From contig NZ_VFQC01000001.1 of assembly GCF_006717075.1 (NCBI RefSeq), positions 2,961,501-3,025,500 of the forward strand: 64,000 nucleotides of DNA. Direction: 5' to 3'. The position numbers and the translations under genes are program-made. Source of the DNA: Haloactinospora alba. GTDB lineage: Bacteria > Actinomycetota > Actinomycetes > Streptosporangiales > Streptosporangiaceae. Within the stretch, counting starts at the first letter, position 1; every line of letters starts with the position of its first letter. Under the pieces are notes generated by a model. That model ran no database searches. It was not told the origin of the DNA and worked only from the letters and a program-made list of their open reading frames with translations. Of the stretch, positions 36,421-44,534 are shown one piece after another.

Positions 36421-37253
36421 GCGTTGACCCCGTGCTCGCGCAGCATGTCGTTCAACGCGAGCTTGTCGTGCTCCTCGCCCTCCTCGAGACGCTTGAGCAC
36501 CAGCAGGCACGGCATACCGAAGTCCCCGCCGGGGAAGCTCTGCACCCGGTTCGCCGTGACACACACCGACCAGGCGGGCGCCTCCCCGCGGGGAAGCTCC
36601 TCACCGGTCTGCGCGTCGAAGACCCGGGTGGAGGAGGTGAGGATGGTTCCGGCACCGAGCTTGGCGCCGCGGCGCACCCGGGCTCCCTCCACGACCATGG
36701 TGCGGGAGCCGAGGAACGCCTCGTCCTCGATGACGACCGGGGAGGCCTGCGGCGGTTCCAGCACGCCTCCGACACCCACGCCGCCGGAGAGGTGGACGTT
36801 CTCCCCCACCTGGGCGCACGAGCCCACGGTCGCCCAGGTGTCGACCATGGTCCCGGAACCGACCCAGGCGCCGAAGTTCGTGAACGACGGCATGAGCACC
36901 ACGCCGGGGGCCAGGTAGGCGCCCCAGCGGGCGATGGCGCCCGGAACGACGCGCACGCCCTCGAACCGGCGCTTCAACGGGATGCGGTCGTGCTGGTAGA
37001 AGTCGCCGACGCTGGACTCCTCCATACCCAGAACGCGGAAGCTGAGCATGATGGAACGCTTCGCCCGTTCGTCCACGACCACCTCGTCGGTGTCCGAGTC
37101 GACGAACGCGATCCGGGCCTTCCCGGCGTCGAGTTCGTCCACGGCACCGACGATCGTGTCGCGGGCCTCGGTGTGGTCGGGAGTCAGATCGGCACGGCGC
37201 TCCCACAGTTCGTCGATCTCTGCGGGAAGCGGACTACTGAACGCGGTGGTCAT
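36417..37253 (-). CDS. dapD: Tetrahydrodipicolinate N-succinyltransferase
   Basis: A 278-residue left-handed beta-helix acyltransferase that succinylates tetrahydrodipicolinate in lysine/DAP synthesis. The hexapeptide repeats run from GVRVVPGAIARWGAYLAPG through FTNFGAWVGSGTMVDTWATVG to VIEDEAFLGSRTMVVEGARV. The N-terminal helical domain and C-terminal FGMPCLLVLKRL are typical. With dapC and dapE nearby it indicates the succinylase route. Confidence 0.94.
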   Translation of the reverse strand: MTTAFSSPLPAEIDELWERRADLTPDHTEARDTIVGAVDELDAGKARIAFVDSDTDEVVVDERAKRSIMLSFRVLGMEESSVGDFYQHDRIPLKRRFEGVRVVPGAIARWGAYLAPGVVLMPSFTNFGAWVGSGTMVDTWATVGSCAQVGENVHLSGGVGVGGVLEPPQASPVVIEDEAFLGSRTMVVEGARVRRGAKLGAGTILTSSTRVFDAQTGEELPRGEAPAWSVCVTANRVQSFPGGDFGMPCLLVLKRLEEGEEHDKLALNDMLREHGVNA

Positions 37254-37673
37254 GGCCGCGACTTTACTGGTTCACGGCGCGGAGAACGAACCGGACACCG
37301 CAGCGGCCGCCGCTTCGGGCCACAGCCGGTCGCGCGCACGGGGCGCGGTTGCAGACCATGACCTCCGACACCGCCTAATATACGGGTCACGTGTCCGTGC
37401 GACACGTCAGATTCCCACGGTGCTGCGCACCGCTGTGCCCTGTTCGACGGGCGATGTTCGTCACGAGCGACGCTGCCAGTGCCGCGCTGGCAGTCCGGGA
37501 AGGAGGCGGAGTGGTTCCTCTGCCGAGCGATGGGAACCCGGGCGGGACGGTGCCGGAGCGACGCGCGGTGGGACACGTGCCCACCGGACGGGGCCCGGGG
37601 CCCTGTCCCTGCCACCCGGGAACATGCGCCATCATGGCGGTGTGTGTCCGCCCACCCGACGGACGGTTTCGCT
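37254..37673. other. Divergent intergenic region, dapD / membrane-protein gene
   Basis: 420 nt. It holds TAATAT (37376-37381), a good -10 box pointing rightward, followed 10 nt later by GTG 37391, which opens a 96-codon frame of doubtful coding value. It also holds a copy of the dispersed repeat (37437-37472). No supported gene. Confidence 0.45.
37437..37472 (+). repeat. Copy of a dispersed intergenic repeat
   Basis: It shares GTTCGTCACGAGCG and flanking bases with the copy at 21641-21674 (about 31 of 36 nt). The left part (CCCTGTTCGACGGGCG) matches the shorter copies ending in CTGTTCGGTGGGCG. Confidence 0.6.
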
Positions 37674-38537
37674 GTGCCTAGAAAACGACGCCGAGTATCC
37701 GCCTTCGTCAAGATCCTGATCGTCATGAGTGTCATCTGCGGCACGCTGGTCGCCGGTGGCTACTACGTCATAACGTCGGTCGAGCCGTTGGACGTCTCCC
37801 CTCCCCCGCCGTCCGAGGGCTGTTCGCTCGCCACGAGCGGCACCGGCGACGGTGAGAGCGACCTCGAACCGGACCAGGCCGCCAACGCCGCCACGATCAG
37901 CGGTGTGGCCTTCCAGGAGGACATGCCCCGGGAGGCCGTCACCATCGCGTACGCGACCGTGTGGCAGGAGTCGAAGTTCCACAACATCGAGCACGGCGAC
38001 CGCGACTCGGTGGGGTTGTTCCAGCAGCGGCCGTCCCAGGAGTGGGGTGAGCCGCAGCAGCTGACCGACCCCATCTACGCCGCCACCGCGTTCTACGAGA
38101 AGCTGGCCGAGGTGGAGGACTACCGGTCCATGCCGGTCTACGAGGCAGCCCAGGCCGTGCAACGCAGCGCCGACGGTTACGCCTACGACCAGCACGAGGA
38201 GCGGTCGCGCACGATGGCGTCCGCGTTCACCGGGGCCGAGGGCGCCGCCGTCTCCTGCTGGTTCGGCGAGGAGACCCCGACGGGAAGCGACACGGAGGGG
38301 GCGCGCGAGGAGATGCGGCGCGTGTTCGGAACCGGGCCCGACTCGCTCACCGGAGACGAGGAGAAACCGACCGGCGACCTGGGGTGGGCGATGGCCTCGT
38401 GGTCCGTCGCCAACGCGCACGAGTACGGGATCACCTCGGTGACCTACGGCGACCAGCGCTGGACCGCCGAAACGGGCCGGGACGGGTGGAGCGAGGCCGA
38501 AACCCCCGCACCGGAGGGCAAGCTCCTGTTGGACTAG
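37674..38537 (+). CDS. Membrane-anchored conserved protein, lytic-transglycosylase-like pattern
   Basis: A 287-residue protein with an N-terminal membrane helix (VKILIVMSVICGTLVAGGYYVI) and an extracytoplasmic domain. The segment AVTIAYATVWQESKFHNIEHGDRDSVGLFQQRPSQEWG has the Glu-Ser and GLFQ pattern of SLT/lysozyme-fold proteins, and a conserved actinobacterial family with this core exists. Muralytic activity is inference. GTG 37674 follows GGACGG by 7 nt. The TAG stop opens a copy of the dispersed repeat. Confidence 0.7.
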   Translation: MPRKRRRVSAFVKILIVMSVICGTLVAGGYYVITSVEPLDVSPPPPSEGCSLATSGTGDGESDLEPDQAANAATISGVAFQEDMPREAVTIAYATVWQESKFHNIEHGDRDSVGLFQQRPSQEWGEPQQLTDPIYAATAFYEKLAEVEDYRSMPVYEAAQAVQRSADGYAYDQHEERSRTMASAFTGAEGAAVSCWFGEETPTGSDTEGAREEMRRVFGTGPDSLTGDEEKPTGDLGWAMASWSVANAHEYGITSVTYGDQRWTAETGRDGWSEAETPAPEGKLLLD

Positions 38538-38570
38538 GGCCTGGCTGGTGGGCGCCGCTCGTCGCGAACG
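38533..38570 (+). repeat. Dispersed intergenic repeat starting at a TAG stop
   Basis: CTAGGGCCTGGCTGGTGGGC and following bases match the repeat consensus (TAGGcCCTGtcCGGTGGGCG) with a few changes. Its TAG terminates the preceding membrane-protein gene. Confidence 0.5.
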
Positions 38571-38602
38571 GCCCCATCCACAGGATCTCGGGAGGAGCTT
38601 GT

Positions 38603-39715
38603 TCAGCCCGCCAGGCGGGCGGCGGCCGCCGCCACGCGTTCGTCCGTCGCCGTGAGTGCCAGCCGCACGTTCCGGCGCCCCGCGGTCCCGTAGAAGTCTC
38701 CCGGCGCCGCGAGGATCCCCTGTTTGGCGAGCGCGGCCACCGACTCCCACGCGTCGGCGTGGTCGGGGTGGTGGGCCCACAGGTACAGTCCCGCCTCGGA
38801 GTGGGTGATGACCCAGCCGGCCTCCTCCAGCGCCGCACGCAGCCTGGCGCGCCGGGCCGCGTAGCGCTCCCGCTGCTCGCGGGCGTGCTCGTCGTCGTCC
38901 AGCGCGGCGCGCATGGCCGCCTGGACCGGGGCGGGAACGATCATCCCCGCGTGTTTGCGCACGGCCAGCAGTTCGGCGACCAGGTCGGGGTCGCCCGCCA
39001 CGGAGGCAGCGCGGTAGCCGGCCAGGTTGGAGCGTTTGGACAACGAGTGCAGGGCCAGCAGCCCCTCGTGCGACCCGCCGCACACGTCCGGGTGGAGGAC
39101 CGACCTGGGCTGGACCCCGTCCCAGCCGAGATCGATGTAGCACTCGTCGGAGGCCACGATGGCGCCCCGCTCGCGTGCCCACTCCACGACCTTGCGCAGG
39201 TGCTCGGTCCCGAGCACGCGGCCGGTGGGGTTCGCCGGGGAGTTGATCCACACCAGGCTCACCGGGGCGGGCCCCAGCGAGGTCACCCCGTCGGAGGCGA
39301 CCGGGGCGGCTCCCGCCAGCCGCACGCCCACGTCGTAGGTGGGGTAGGCCAGTTCCGGGTACACGACGGTGTCTCCGGCGCCCAGCCCCAGCAGGGTGGG
39401 CAGCCATGCCACCAGTTCCTTGGAGCCGGTGGTGGGCAGGGTCGCCGCCGGGTCGACGGTGACCCCGTGCTGGCGGTGCAGCCAGCCGGCGATGGACTCT
39501 CGCAGCTCCGGTGTCCCGTACGTGGCCGGGTATGCCGGAGCGTCGGCGGCCTCGGCGAGGGCGGCGCGCAGGCCCTGCGGGACCGGATCGGCGGGTGCGC
39601 CGACGGACAGGTCCACCAGACCGTCCGGGTGGGCGGCCGCGGTCGTCTTGTACTCGGACAGCCGATCCCACGGGAAGGTCGGCAACCGGTCCGCCACGCG
39701 TTCCCGCCTGGCCAT
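38603..39715 (-). CDS. dapC: Succinyldiaminopimelate transaminase
   Basis: A 370-residue class I/II aminotransferase. The PLP Lys is in LHSLSKRSNLAGYR; NPTGRVLG and SDECYIDLGW are the cofactor-contact segments. It makes N-succinyl-LL-DAP, between the DapD and DapE steps. Actinobacterial dapC typically lies downstream of fdxA, as here (118 nt gap). ATG 39715 follows GGGGGTGA. Confidence 0.92.
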   Translation of the reverse strand: MARRERVADRLPTFPWDRLSEYKTTAAAHPDGLVDLSVGAPADPVPQGLRAALAEAADAPAYPATYGTPELRESIAGWLHRQHGVTVDPAATLPTTGSKELVAWLPTLLGLGAGDTVVYPELAYPTYDVGVRLAGAAPVASDGVTSLGPAPVSLVWINSPANPTGRVLGTEHLRKVVEWARERGAIVASDECYIDLGWDGVQPRSVLHPDVCGGSHEGLLALHSLSKRSNLAGYRAASVAGDPDLVAELLAVRKHAGMIVPAPVQAAMRAALDDDEHAREQRERYAARRARLRAALEEAGWVITHSEAGLYLWAHHPDHADAWESVAALAKQGILAAPGDFYGTAGRRNVRLALTATDERVAAAAARLAG

Positions 39716-39795
39716 TCGTTCACCCCCAGTTCCCCCACGGCCGAAGCCGGGGTACGCGCCACCGGAAAACCCGCCCACCCACCGTGGACGGGTGT

Positions 39796-39826
39796 GTTCC
39801 GCCGCGGCTCGCGGGCCGCGGCGGAA
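39796..39826 (-). terminator. Terminator of fdxA
   Basis: GTTCCGCCGCGGC and its perfect 13-bp complement around a 5-nt loop, 8 nt past the fdxA stop. Read-through into dapC would need to pass it. Confidence 0.75.
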
Positions 39827-39833
39827 CGCGGCT

Positions 39834-40157
39834 CTACTCCTCGGCCTGGGGCGGCAGCTCCGCCACCAGAGGGTGGTCCTTGTCGAGCTGCCCCACCTTG
39901 GCGGCACCACCGGGGGAACCGATGTCCTCGAAGAACTCCACGTTGGCCCGGTAGTAGGCGGACCACTGGTCGGGCAGGTCGTCCTCGTAGTAGATGGCTT
40001 CCACGGGGCACACCGGCTCACAGGCGCCGCAGTCGACGCACTCGTCCGGATGGATGTAGAGCATGCGCGTGCCCTCGTAGATGCAGTCGACGGGGCATTC
40101 CTCGATGCATCCCTTGTCGAGGACATCCACGCAGGGCTGCGCGATGACGTAGGTCAC
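39834..40157 (-). CDS. fdxA: 7Fe ferredoxin
   Basis: A 107-residue ferredoxin with a [3Fe-4S] and a [4Fe-4S] cluster. The Cys are in PCVDVLDKGCIEECPVDC and CVDCGACEPVCPVEAI. GTG 40157 is preceded by GAAGAGGAG at ideal spacing and gives the usual MTYVIAQPC start, so the upstream ATG 40184 is rejected. A long C-terminal extension is normal for actinobacterial FdxA. Confidence 0.95.
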   Translation of the reverse strand: MTYVIAQPCVDVLDKGCIEECPVDCIYEGTRMLYIHPDECVDCGACEPVCPVEAIYYEDDLPDQWSAYYRANVEFFEDIGSPGGAAKVGQLDKDHPLVAELPPQAEE

Positions 40158-40331
40158 GTCGAACTCCTCTTCGGTCGTCGCCACGCTGACCGCGTGTCAG
40201 GGTCGTCGCCGTCACATAGCCTGGACAATGCCGGAGGCCCGGCATGCGGATGGGCCCGGCGCTTGACGCGGTGTTCGCAGTTTCCAGTATTGCGCTCGTC
40301 GCTTTCCGGTACGCAATTGGGGGTCGATCCG

Positions 40332-40580
40332 GTGGGTTTTGTCTCGCGTTTCACGCAAGAGGTGACATCGCATGACGTTGGCCGACGCGCCACCCTGCGT
40401 TCGCAGCTCCCCGACGGCCGTTTCCGGGATATTGTCGGTGTGCTGGAATCGTGGCAGGACGGCGTGATCCACGTACGACGGCGTGACGGCACTCTCGCTG
40501 AGGTCGCGGCCGACACTGTGGTCGCGAGCAGGATTGTGCCACAACAACCACCACGCCGTAGGACCACCCCTGGTTCCTAG
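40332..40580 (+). CDS. Small protein like the N-terminal domain of Rv0428c-type acetyltransferases
   Basis: An 82-residue protein (HDVGRRATLRSQLPDGRFRDIVGVLESWQDG, then IHVRRRDGTLAEVAADTVVASRIVP) predicted as a small beta barrel. The pattern resembles the N-terminal domain of actinobacterial GNAT proteins of the Rv0428c type, but no acetyltransferase domain follows. GTG 40332 has GGGGG 8 nt upstream. It is divergent from fdxA. Confidence 0.55.
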   Translation: MGFVSRFTQEVTSHDVGRRATLRSQLPDGRFRDIVGVLESWQDGVIHVRRRDGTLAEVAADTVVASRIVPQQPPRRRTTPGS

Positions 40581-40673
40581 CCTAAGGACACACGACAAGG
40601 AGTACGAACAACCCGCGACAGCACGGCCTGCCGCTCGGCGGTGTGCCTGAACGGGAGGTGGGGAAGTCACGTC

Positions 40674-42008
40674 ATGCAGGAGACCGTCGCGTCCGCGCTC
40701 GCCCAGTTGGCACGGCTCGACACCAGAGCGGCCCAAGTGGCGGAGAGCGCCCTCGGCAGCCTCGCGGCCGGGCAGAAGCTGGAGGCCCTGACCCAGCAGG
40801 GGGTACAGGAGTTCTGCTGGTACGTGCTCCCCGTACGGTTCGCCAACCACGCCAACGAACGGCTCTTCGCCGTCCAGTCGCTGGGGCGTCTGTTCTCCCT
40901 GCTGGACCTCGACCGTTACGCCCGGATCTGTTCCTCGGAGACGACGCGCGAGATCCTGCAGGCCTACTCCGCCAGCCACGACACGGGGTTGGCGGCCTAC
41001 CGGAAGGCGATGCGCGCCTCCGGGGTGGAACCGCCCGACCTGCCGGAGATGACCTGGGGTACCGTGCTCGGGAACGCCGAGATCGAGGCCTACGAGGCGA
41101 CCTCGGCCTCGCTGGAACTGGCCATCGCCGTCGGCGACGGCGACCCGCAGGCGCCGGGCTGGCGCACGGTCCAGGAACGGCACGCCCGCTCCTTCCTCAC
41201 CCAGCCCGACGCGCGGGGGCGTAGCCGCCTGGACCTCGTCCGCGAGGAGCGGGTCCACAACTGGCTGAGTTCCCCCTCCCACCCGCACCGGCAGCGGTTA
41301 CGACCGCTGTTGGGCCAGATCATCAGCGGAGCCGAGACACCGCACGACGCGGCTACGGCTCTGGCTCCGGCGCGGCGTCTGCTGGACTACGCGGAAGAGG
41401 GCATCGGGCTCACCCAGATCGGTTACATCTCGCCGACGGTCGTCCGCGAACTGTGCGTGGAGTTCGACTGGTCCAGCGCCCCCTCCCCTCCCCGCAGCGA
41501 GACCGACGTGGTGCAGCTCATAGCGCTGCACAAACTGCTGCGCACCATGCGAGCGGTGCGTCACAGCGGGCGGCGCATGGTTCTGACGCGGCGCGGGCGC
41601 CAGCTGCACGGTGACACGAACGCCCTGTGGCGCGGACTCGCCGAGAGCGTGCTGGACACCGACGGTTTCGCCCAGGCGGCGACGGAGACCCTGCTCGGGC
41701 TGCTTCTGATGCGGTTCCCGAAGGCGACCGGCAGCCACGCCCGCGACGAGGACGTCAACATCGCCGAGGAGGCCCGGGTGGTCCTGGCCGAGTCCGGGTG
41801 GACGGACGACGGCAACGGGAGCGCTCCCGACACGCAACACGTGCGTTCGGTCCTGATCACGACCACGTGGCTGCTGGAGACCCTGGGGCTCGTGGTGGGC
41901 CACGATCTGCTGGAGGGCGGCGGATCGTACCAGCTCACCAAGGCGGGGCGCGCGTTCGCGCTGCTGGCGATCCACCTGTCGGCCACCGCTCCTGCGGCCG
42001 CCATCTGA
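40674..42008 (+). CDS. Hypothetical protein, 444 aa
   Basis: Not recognised. It is soluble and mostly helical. The C-terminal half (RRMVLTRRGRQLHGDTNALW, LLETLGLVVG, YQLTKAGRAFALLAI) has the look of winged-helix repeats seen at the C-terminus of some actinobacterial pRiA4b ORF-3-like proteins, but the typical N-terminal pRiA4b domain is not seen. The central part (SSPSHPHRQRLRPLLGQIISG) has no known motif. ATG 40674 follows GGGGAAG by 9 nt. It stands alone between the Rv0428c-like gene and the M50 peptidase. Confidence 0.7.
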   Translation: MQETVASALAQLARLDTRAAQVAESALGSLAAGQKLEALTQQGVQEFCWYVLPVRFANHANERLFAVQSLGRLFSLLDLDRYARICSSETTREILQAYSASHDTGLAAYRKAMRASGVEPPDLPEMTWGTVLGNAEIEAYEATSASLELAIAVGDGDPQAPGWRTVQERHARSFLTQPDARGRSRLDLVREERVHNWLSSPSHPHRQRLRPLLGQIISGAETPHDAATALAPARRLLDYAEEGIGLTQIGYISPTVVRELCVEFDWSSAPSPPRSETDVVQLIALHKLLRTMRAVRHSGRRMVLTRRGRQLHGDTNALWRGLAESVLDTDGFAQAATETLLGLLLMRFPKATGSHARDEDVNIAEEARVVLAESGWTDDGNGSAPDTQHVRSVLITTTWLLETLGLVVGHDLLEGGGSYQLTKAGRAFALLAIHLSATAPAAAI

Positions 42009-42112
42009 CCCGGTACCGCCCCGGCCGCGCTTGGGCCTAACCTGGACACGCGGGACCCCGAGTGGTGATCCCCGCGTGTTCGTCTCCTGCCGTCACTAGT
42101 AGCGGAAGCAGT

Positions 42113-43009
42113 ATGCCCATGTCTGAGCCGGTCGGAAACGGGGAGGTCGCACGCCCCGAGGCGGCCCCTGGCGACGCCCCCTCACCGGAGGACACCGCCG
42201 CGCCGGCCCCGGATCCGGAGGCGGCGGCGCGGCCGTCGAGGCTGGACCTTCTCCCCAGCCCCCTGTTCGTGCTGTTGCTGGGTGTAACCGGCATCGCGGG
42301 GTGGATGTCCTGGACCCAGGCCGAGGTCCGGTGGACCGGGGACGACTCGATCGCCTACGCGCCGCTGGTCCTGATCGTCGGCGGGTGGATCGTCAGCCTG
42401 GCCGTGCACGAGTACGCGCACGCGCTGGTGGCCTACCGTTCGGGGGACCGCGCGCTGCTCGGGAGTGGCTACCTGCGGTTGAACCCGGCCGCCTTCCGGG
42501 AACTGTTCGCGAACCTGGTTCTTCCGGTGGTGTTCCTGCTGCTGGGTCGGTTCGGACTCACCGGACCCACCGTCTACCTGGATCGGGATGCCGTTCCCAG
42601 CAGGGCCAGGCGCAGTCTCGCCGCGCTGGCCGGCCCCGTGGCCAGTCTGCTGCTGGCGGCGGTGCTGGGCGTGGTGACCAGTGTGCTCGTACCGCAGGAC
42701 GCGGTCACCGACAACTGGGCGCTGGGCGGGATCATGTTCCTGTGCTTCCTGAACGCCACCACGGGGCTGCTCAACCTGCTCCCGCTGCCCGGCCTGGACG
42801 GTTTCGCCGCCGTGGCGCCCTACCTGCCGCGCCGGTTCGCCCGGCAGAGCCACACGACGGGGCTGTTCGGGGTGATCGCGGTTTTCGCGGTGCTGTGGCT
42901 CCCGCCGGTGCGGCCCTACCTGAACGACGTGATGTACGCCCTGTTCACGCTGGTGGGGCTGCCGCAGCTGGACATCGGGCACGGCTCGTTCATGCTGCAG
43001 CTGTGGTGA
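42113..43009 (+). CDS. Site-2 protease family membrane protein (M50)
   Basis: A 298-residue membrane peptidase-like protein. The zinc motif HEYAH is inside a membrane helix (SLAVHEYAHALVAYRSGD) and the third ligand is in LPLPGLDGFAA. It has five or six membrane helices and an acidic, Pro-rich N-terminus. It may cleave membrane anti-sigma factors or other substrates; no partner is evident here. ATG 42113 follows GGAAG. Confidence 0.85.
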   Translation: MPMSEPVGNGEVARPEAAPGDAPSPEDTAAPAPDPEAAARPSRLDLLPSPLFVLLLGVTGIAGWMSWTQAEVRWTGDDSIAYAPLVLIVGGWIVSLAVHEYAHALVAYRSGDRALLGSGYLRLNPAAFRELFANLVLPVVFLLLGRFGLTGPTVYLDRDAVPSRARRSLAALAGPVASLLLAAVLGVVTSVLVPQDAVTDNWALGGIMFLCFLNATTGLLNLLPLPGLDGFAAVAPYLPRRFARQSHTTGLFGVIAVFAVLWLPPVRPYLNDVMYALFTLVGLPQLDIGHGSFMLQLW

Positions 43010-43041
43010 CACCGGACTCCCCGCTCCCCGGGTATAGGACT

Positions 43042-43066
43042 GCCACGGCGCTCCGGGAGCGCGTGG
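43042..43066. terminator. Inverted repeat between convergent genes
   Basis: GCCAC-GGCGCTCC-GGGAGCGC-GTGGC, a GC-rich hairpin between the M50 peptidase and the small membrane protein; probably a bidirectional terminator. Confidence 0.6.
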
Positions 43067-43069
43067 CGG

Positions 43070-43495
43070 TCAGCGCTCGGTGCGCGCCGTGGCCAGGGCC
43101 AGCGCGATGATGCTGCCGTAGAGGTAGGCGAGGTGGAGCCCGGAGGTGATGATCTGGTCCCCCCGCATCGAGCCGACCACGAGCAGGAGGCTCCCGGCGG
43201 TCCATCCCAGCGCCGGCAGGGCGGCCCCCAGACGGCTGCTCATACCCCACCCGGCGGCGCGGCACCCGGCGAAGAGCACACCCAGCATCAGGACCAGCGT
43301 GACCACGGCGAGAACCTTCCCCCACCCGCCGCTCACCCACAGCCAGGACAGCCAGCCGGCCGCCACACCGCCCACGACGCTGACGGCCGCTCCGGACAGG
43401 CCCAGCGCGGTGTAGGCGGCCACGGTGGCCAGGTTCCGCGGCCAGCGGCGCGCGGGATCGCGCGTCTCGGCGGTGGAGGGGGTGGAAGCGTTCAC
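43070..43495 (-). CDS. DUF6113-like small membrane protein
   Basis: A 141-residue protein with four predicted membrane helices (AAYTALGLSGAAVSVVGGVA, VLAVVTLVLMLGVLFAG, LGAALPALGWTAGSLLLVV, GLHLAYLYGSIIALALATA). It resembles the membrane protein found beside mshB in many actinobacteria (DUF6113). Function unknown. It is 55 nt downstream of mshB, probably co-transcribed. Confidence 0.65.
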   Translation of the reverse strand: MNASTPSTAETRDPARRWPRNLATVAAYTALGLSGAAVSVVGGVAAGWLSWLWVSGGWGKVLAVVTLVLMLGVLFAGCRAAGWGMSSRLGAALPALGWTAGSLLLVVGSMRGDQIITSGLHLAYLYGSIIALALATARTER

Positions 43496-43550
43496 GGGGG
43501 CAGCCTAAACGATCGGGGGCCTCGTCCCCACCGGCACCGCTCGGCACCGG

Positions 43551-44420
43551 TCAGGCGAACAGGTCGGTCTCCCAGCCGCCGCTGCCACTGTCCACTGCGG
43601 GGGCCGGACCGCGCAGCAGGGTGAAGTACTCCACCGCCCGGATTTCCTGGGCGATCCCGTTGGACAGGGCGAACCGCTCCCCGTCCACGGTGATCTGCGT
43701 CGCGTGCGCGCGCATGGCCAGTGCTTTCTCACCCCAGTGGGCGGAGGCGTCCACCCGGGTGGTGATGGCGGCGTCCGGGACGGGAGGGCCGAGGTCGTCG
43801 CTGCCGTGCGGCGCGGTGAACCGGCCCGGGTCGTCCCGCAGACGCCCCAGGGACTCGCTCACCACCGACTCCGGCTGGGCGACGGCGTACAGCTTGCGGG
43901 TGCGCCAGGGGGTTCCGGGGAGTGTCCGCTGGGCCGCCAGCTCGAAGGCACGCAGCGCCACCCGGTGCGCCTGGATGTGGTCAGGGTGGCCGTATCCGCC
44001 GTTGTCGTCGTAGCTCACCACGACGTCGGGGCGGACCTCCCGGACGATCCCGGCGAGCTGGTGCGCCGCCGCCTCGGTGTCGGCGCGCCAGAAACAGTCC
44101 GGGTGGTCGTTGGAGGGGGCGCCCATCATCCCGGAGTCACGGTAGTACCCCGCGCCGCCGAGGAAGCGGTGGTCGCGCACCCCGAGAGCCAGGCACGCCT
44201 TGTCGAGTTCCTCGACGCGGTACTTGCCCAGCCCTCCCGACCGGTCACTCGCGAGGTGGGCCAGCTCGGGCGGGATGACCTCCCCTTCCTCCCCGAGCGT
44301 GCAGGTGACGAGGGTGACGTCGGCGCCCTCGGCGGCGTACTTGGCCATGGTGGCGCCGGTAACGATGCTCTCGTCGTCCGGATGTGCGTGTACGAGCAAT
44401 AACCGCCGGTCTGTCGTCAT
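43551..44420 (-). CDS. mshB: Mycothiol biosynthesis deacetylase MshB
   Basis: A 289-residue zinc deacetylase (LmbE/PIG-L fold) that removes acetate from GlcNAc-inositol in mycothiol synthesis. The metal motif is HAHPDDE (catalytic Asp), with the third ligand in [36 protein letters not shown] is diagnostic for MshB. ATG 44420 gives the usual [17 protein letters not shown] start. Confidence 0.95.
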   Translation of the reverse strand: MTTDRRLLLVHAHPDDESIVTGATMAKYAAEGADVTLVTCTLGEEGEVIPPELAHLASDRSGGLGKYRVEELDKACLALGVRDHRFLGGAGYYRDSGMMGAPSNDHPDCFWRADTEAAAHQLAGIVREVRPDVVVSYDDNGGYGHPDHIQAHRVALRAFELAAQRTLPGTPWRTRKLYAVAQPESVVSESLGRLRDDPGRFTAPHGSDDLGPPVPDAAITTRVDASAHWGEKALAMRAHATQITVDGERFALSNGIAQEIRAVEYFTLLRGPAPAVDSGSGGWETDLFA

Positions 44421-44534
44421 ACCGGCGACGATACCGGGCATGCCCGGTCGCTATCCCGGCTTCCGCCGCGTCCGGTCCGGTGCCGGTGGCTCTTCCGGGA
44501 ACGCGGCGCAGCGGAGATACGCCACAATCGGAGC

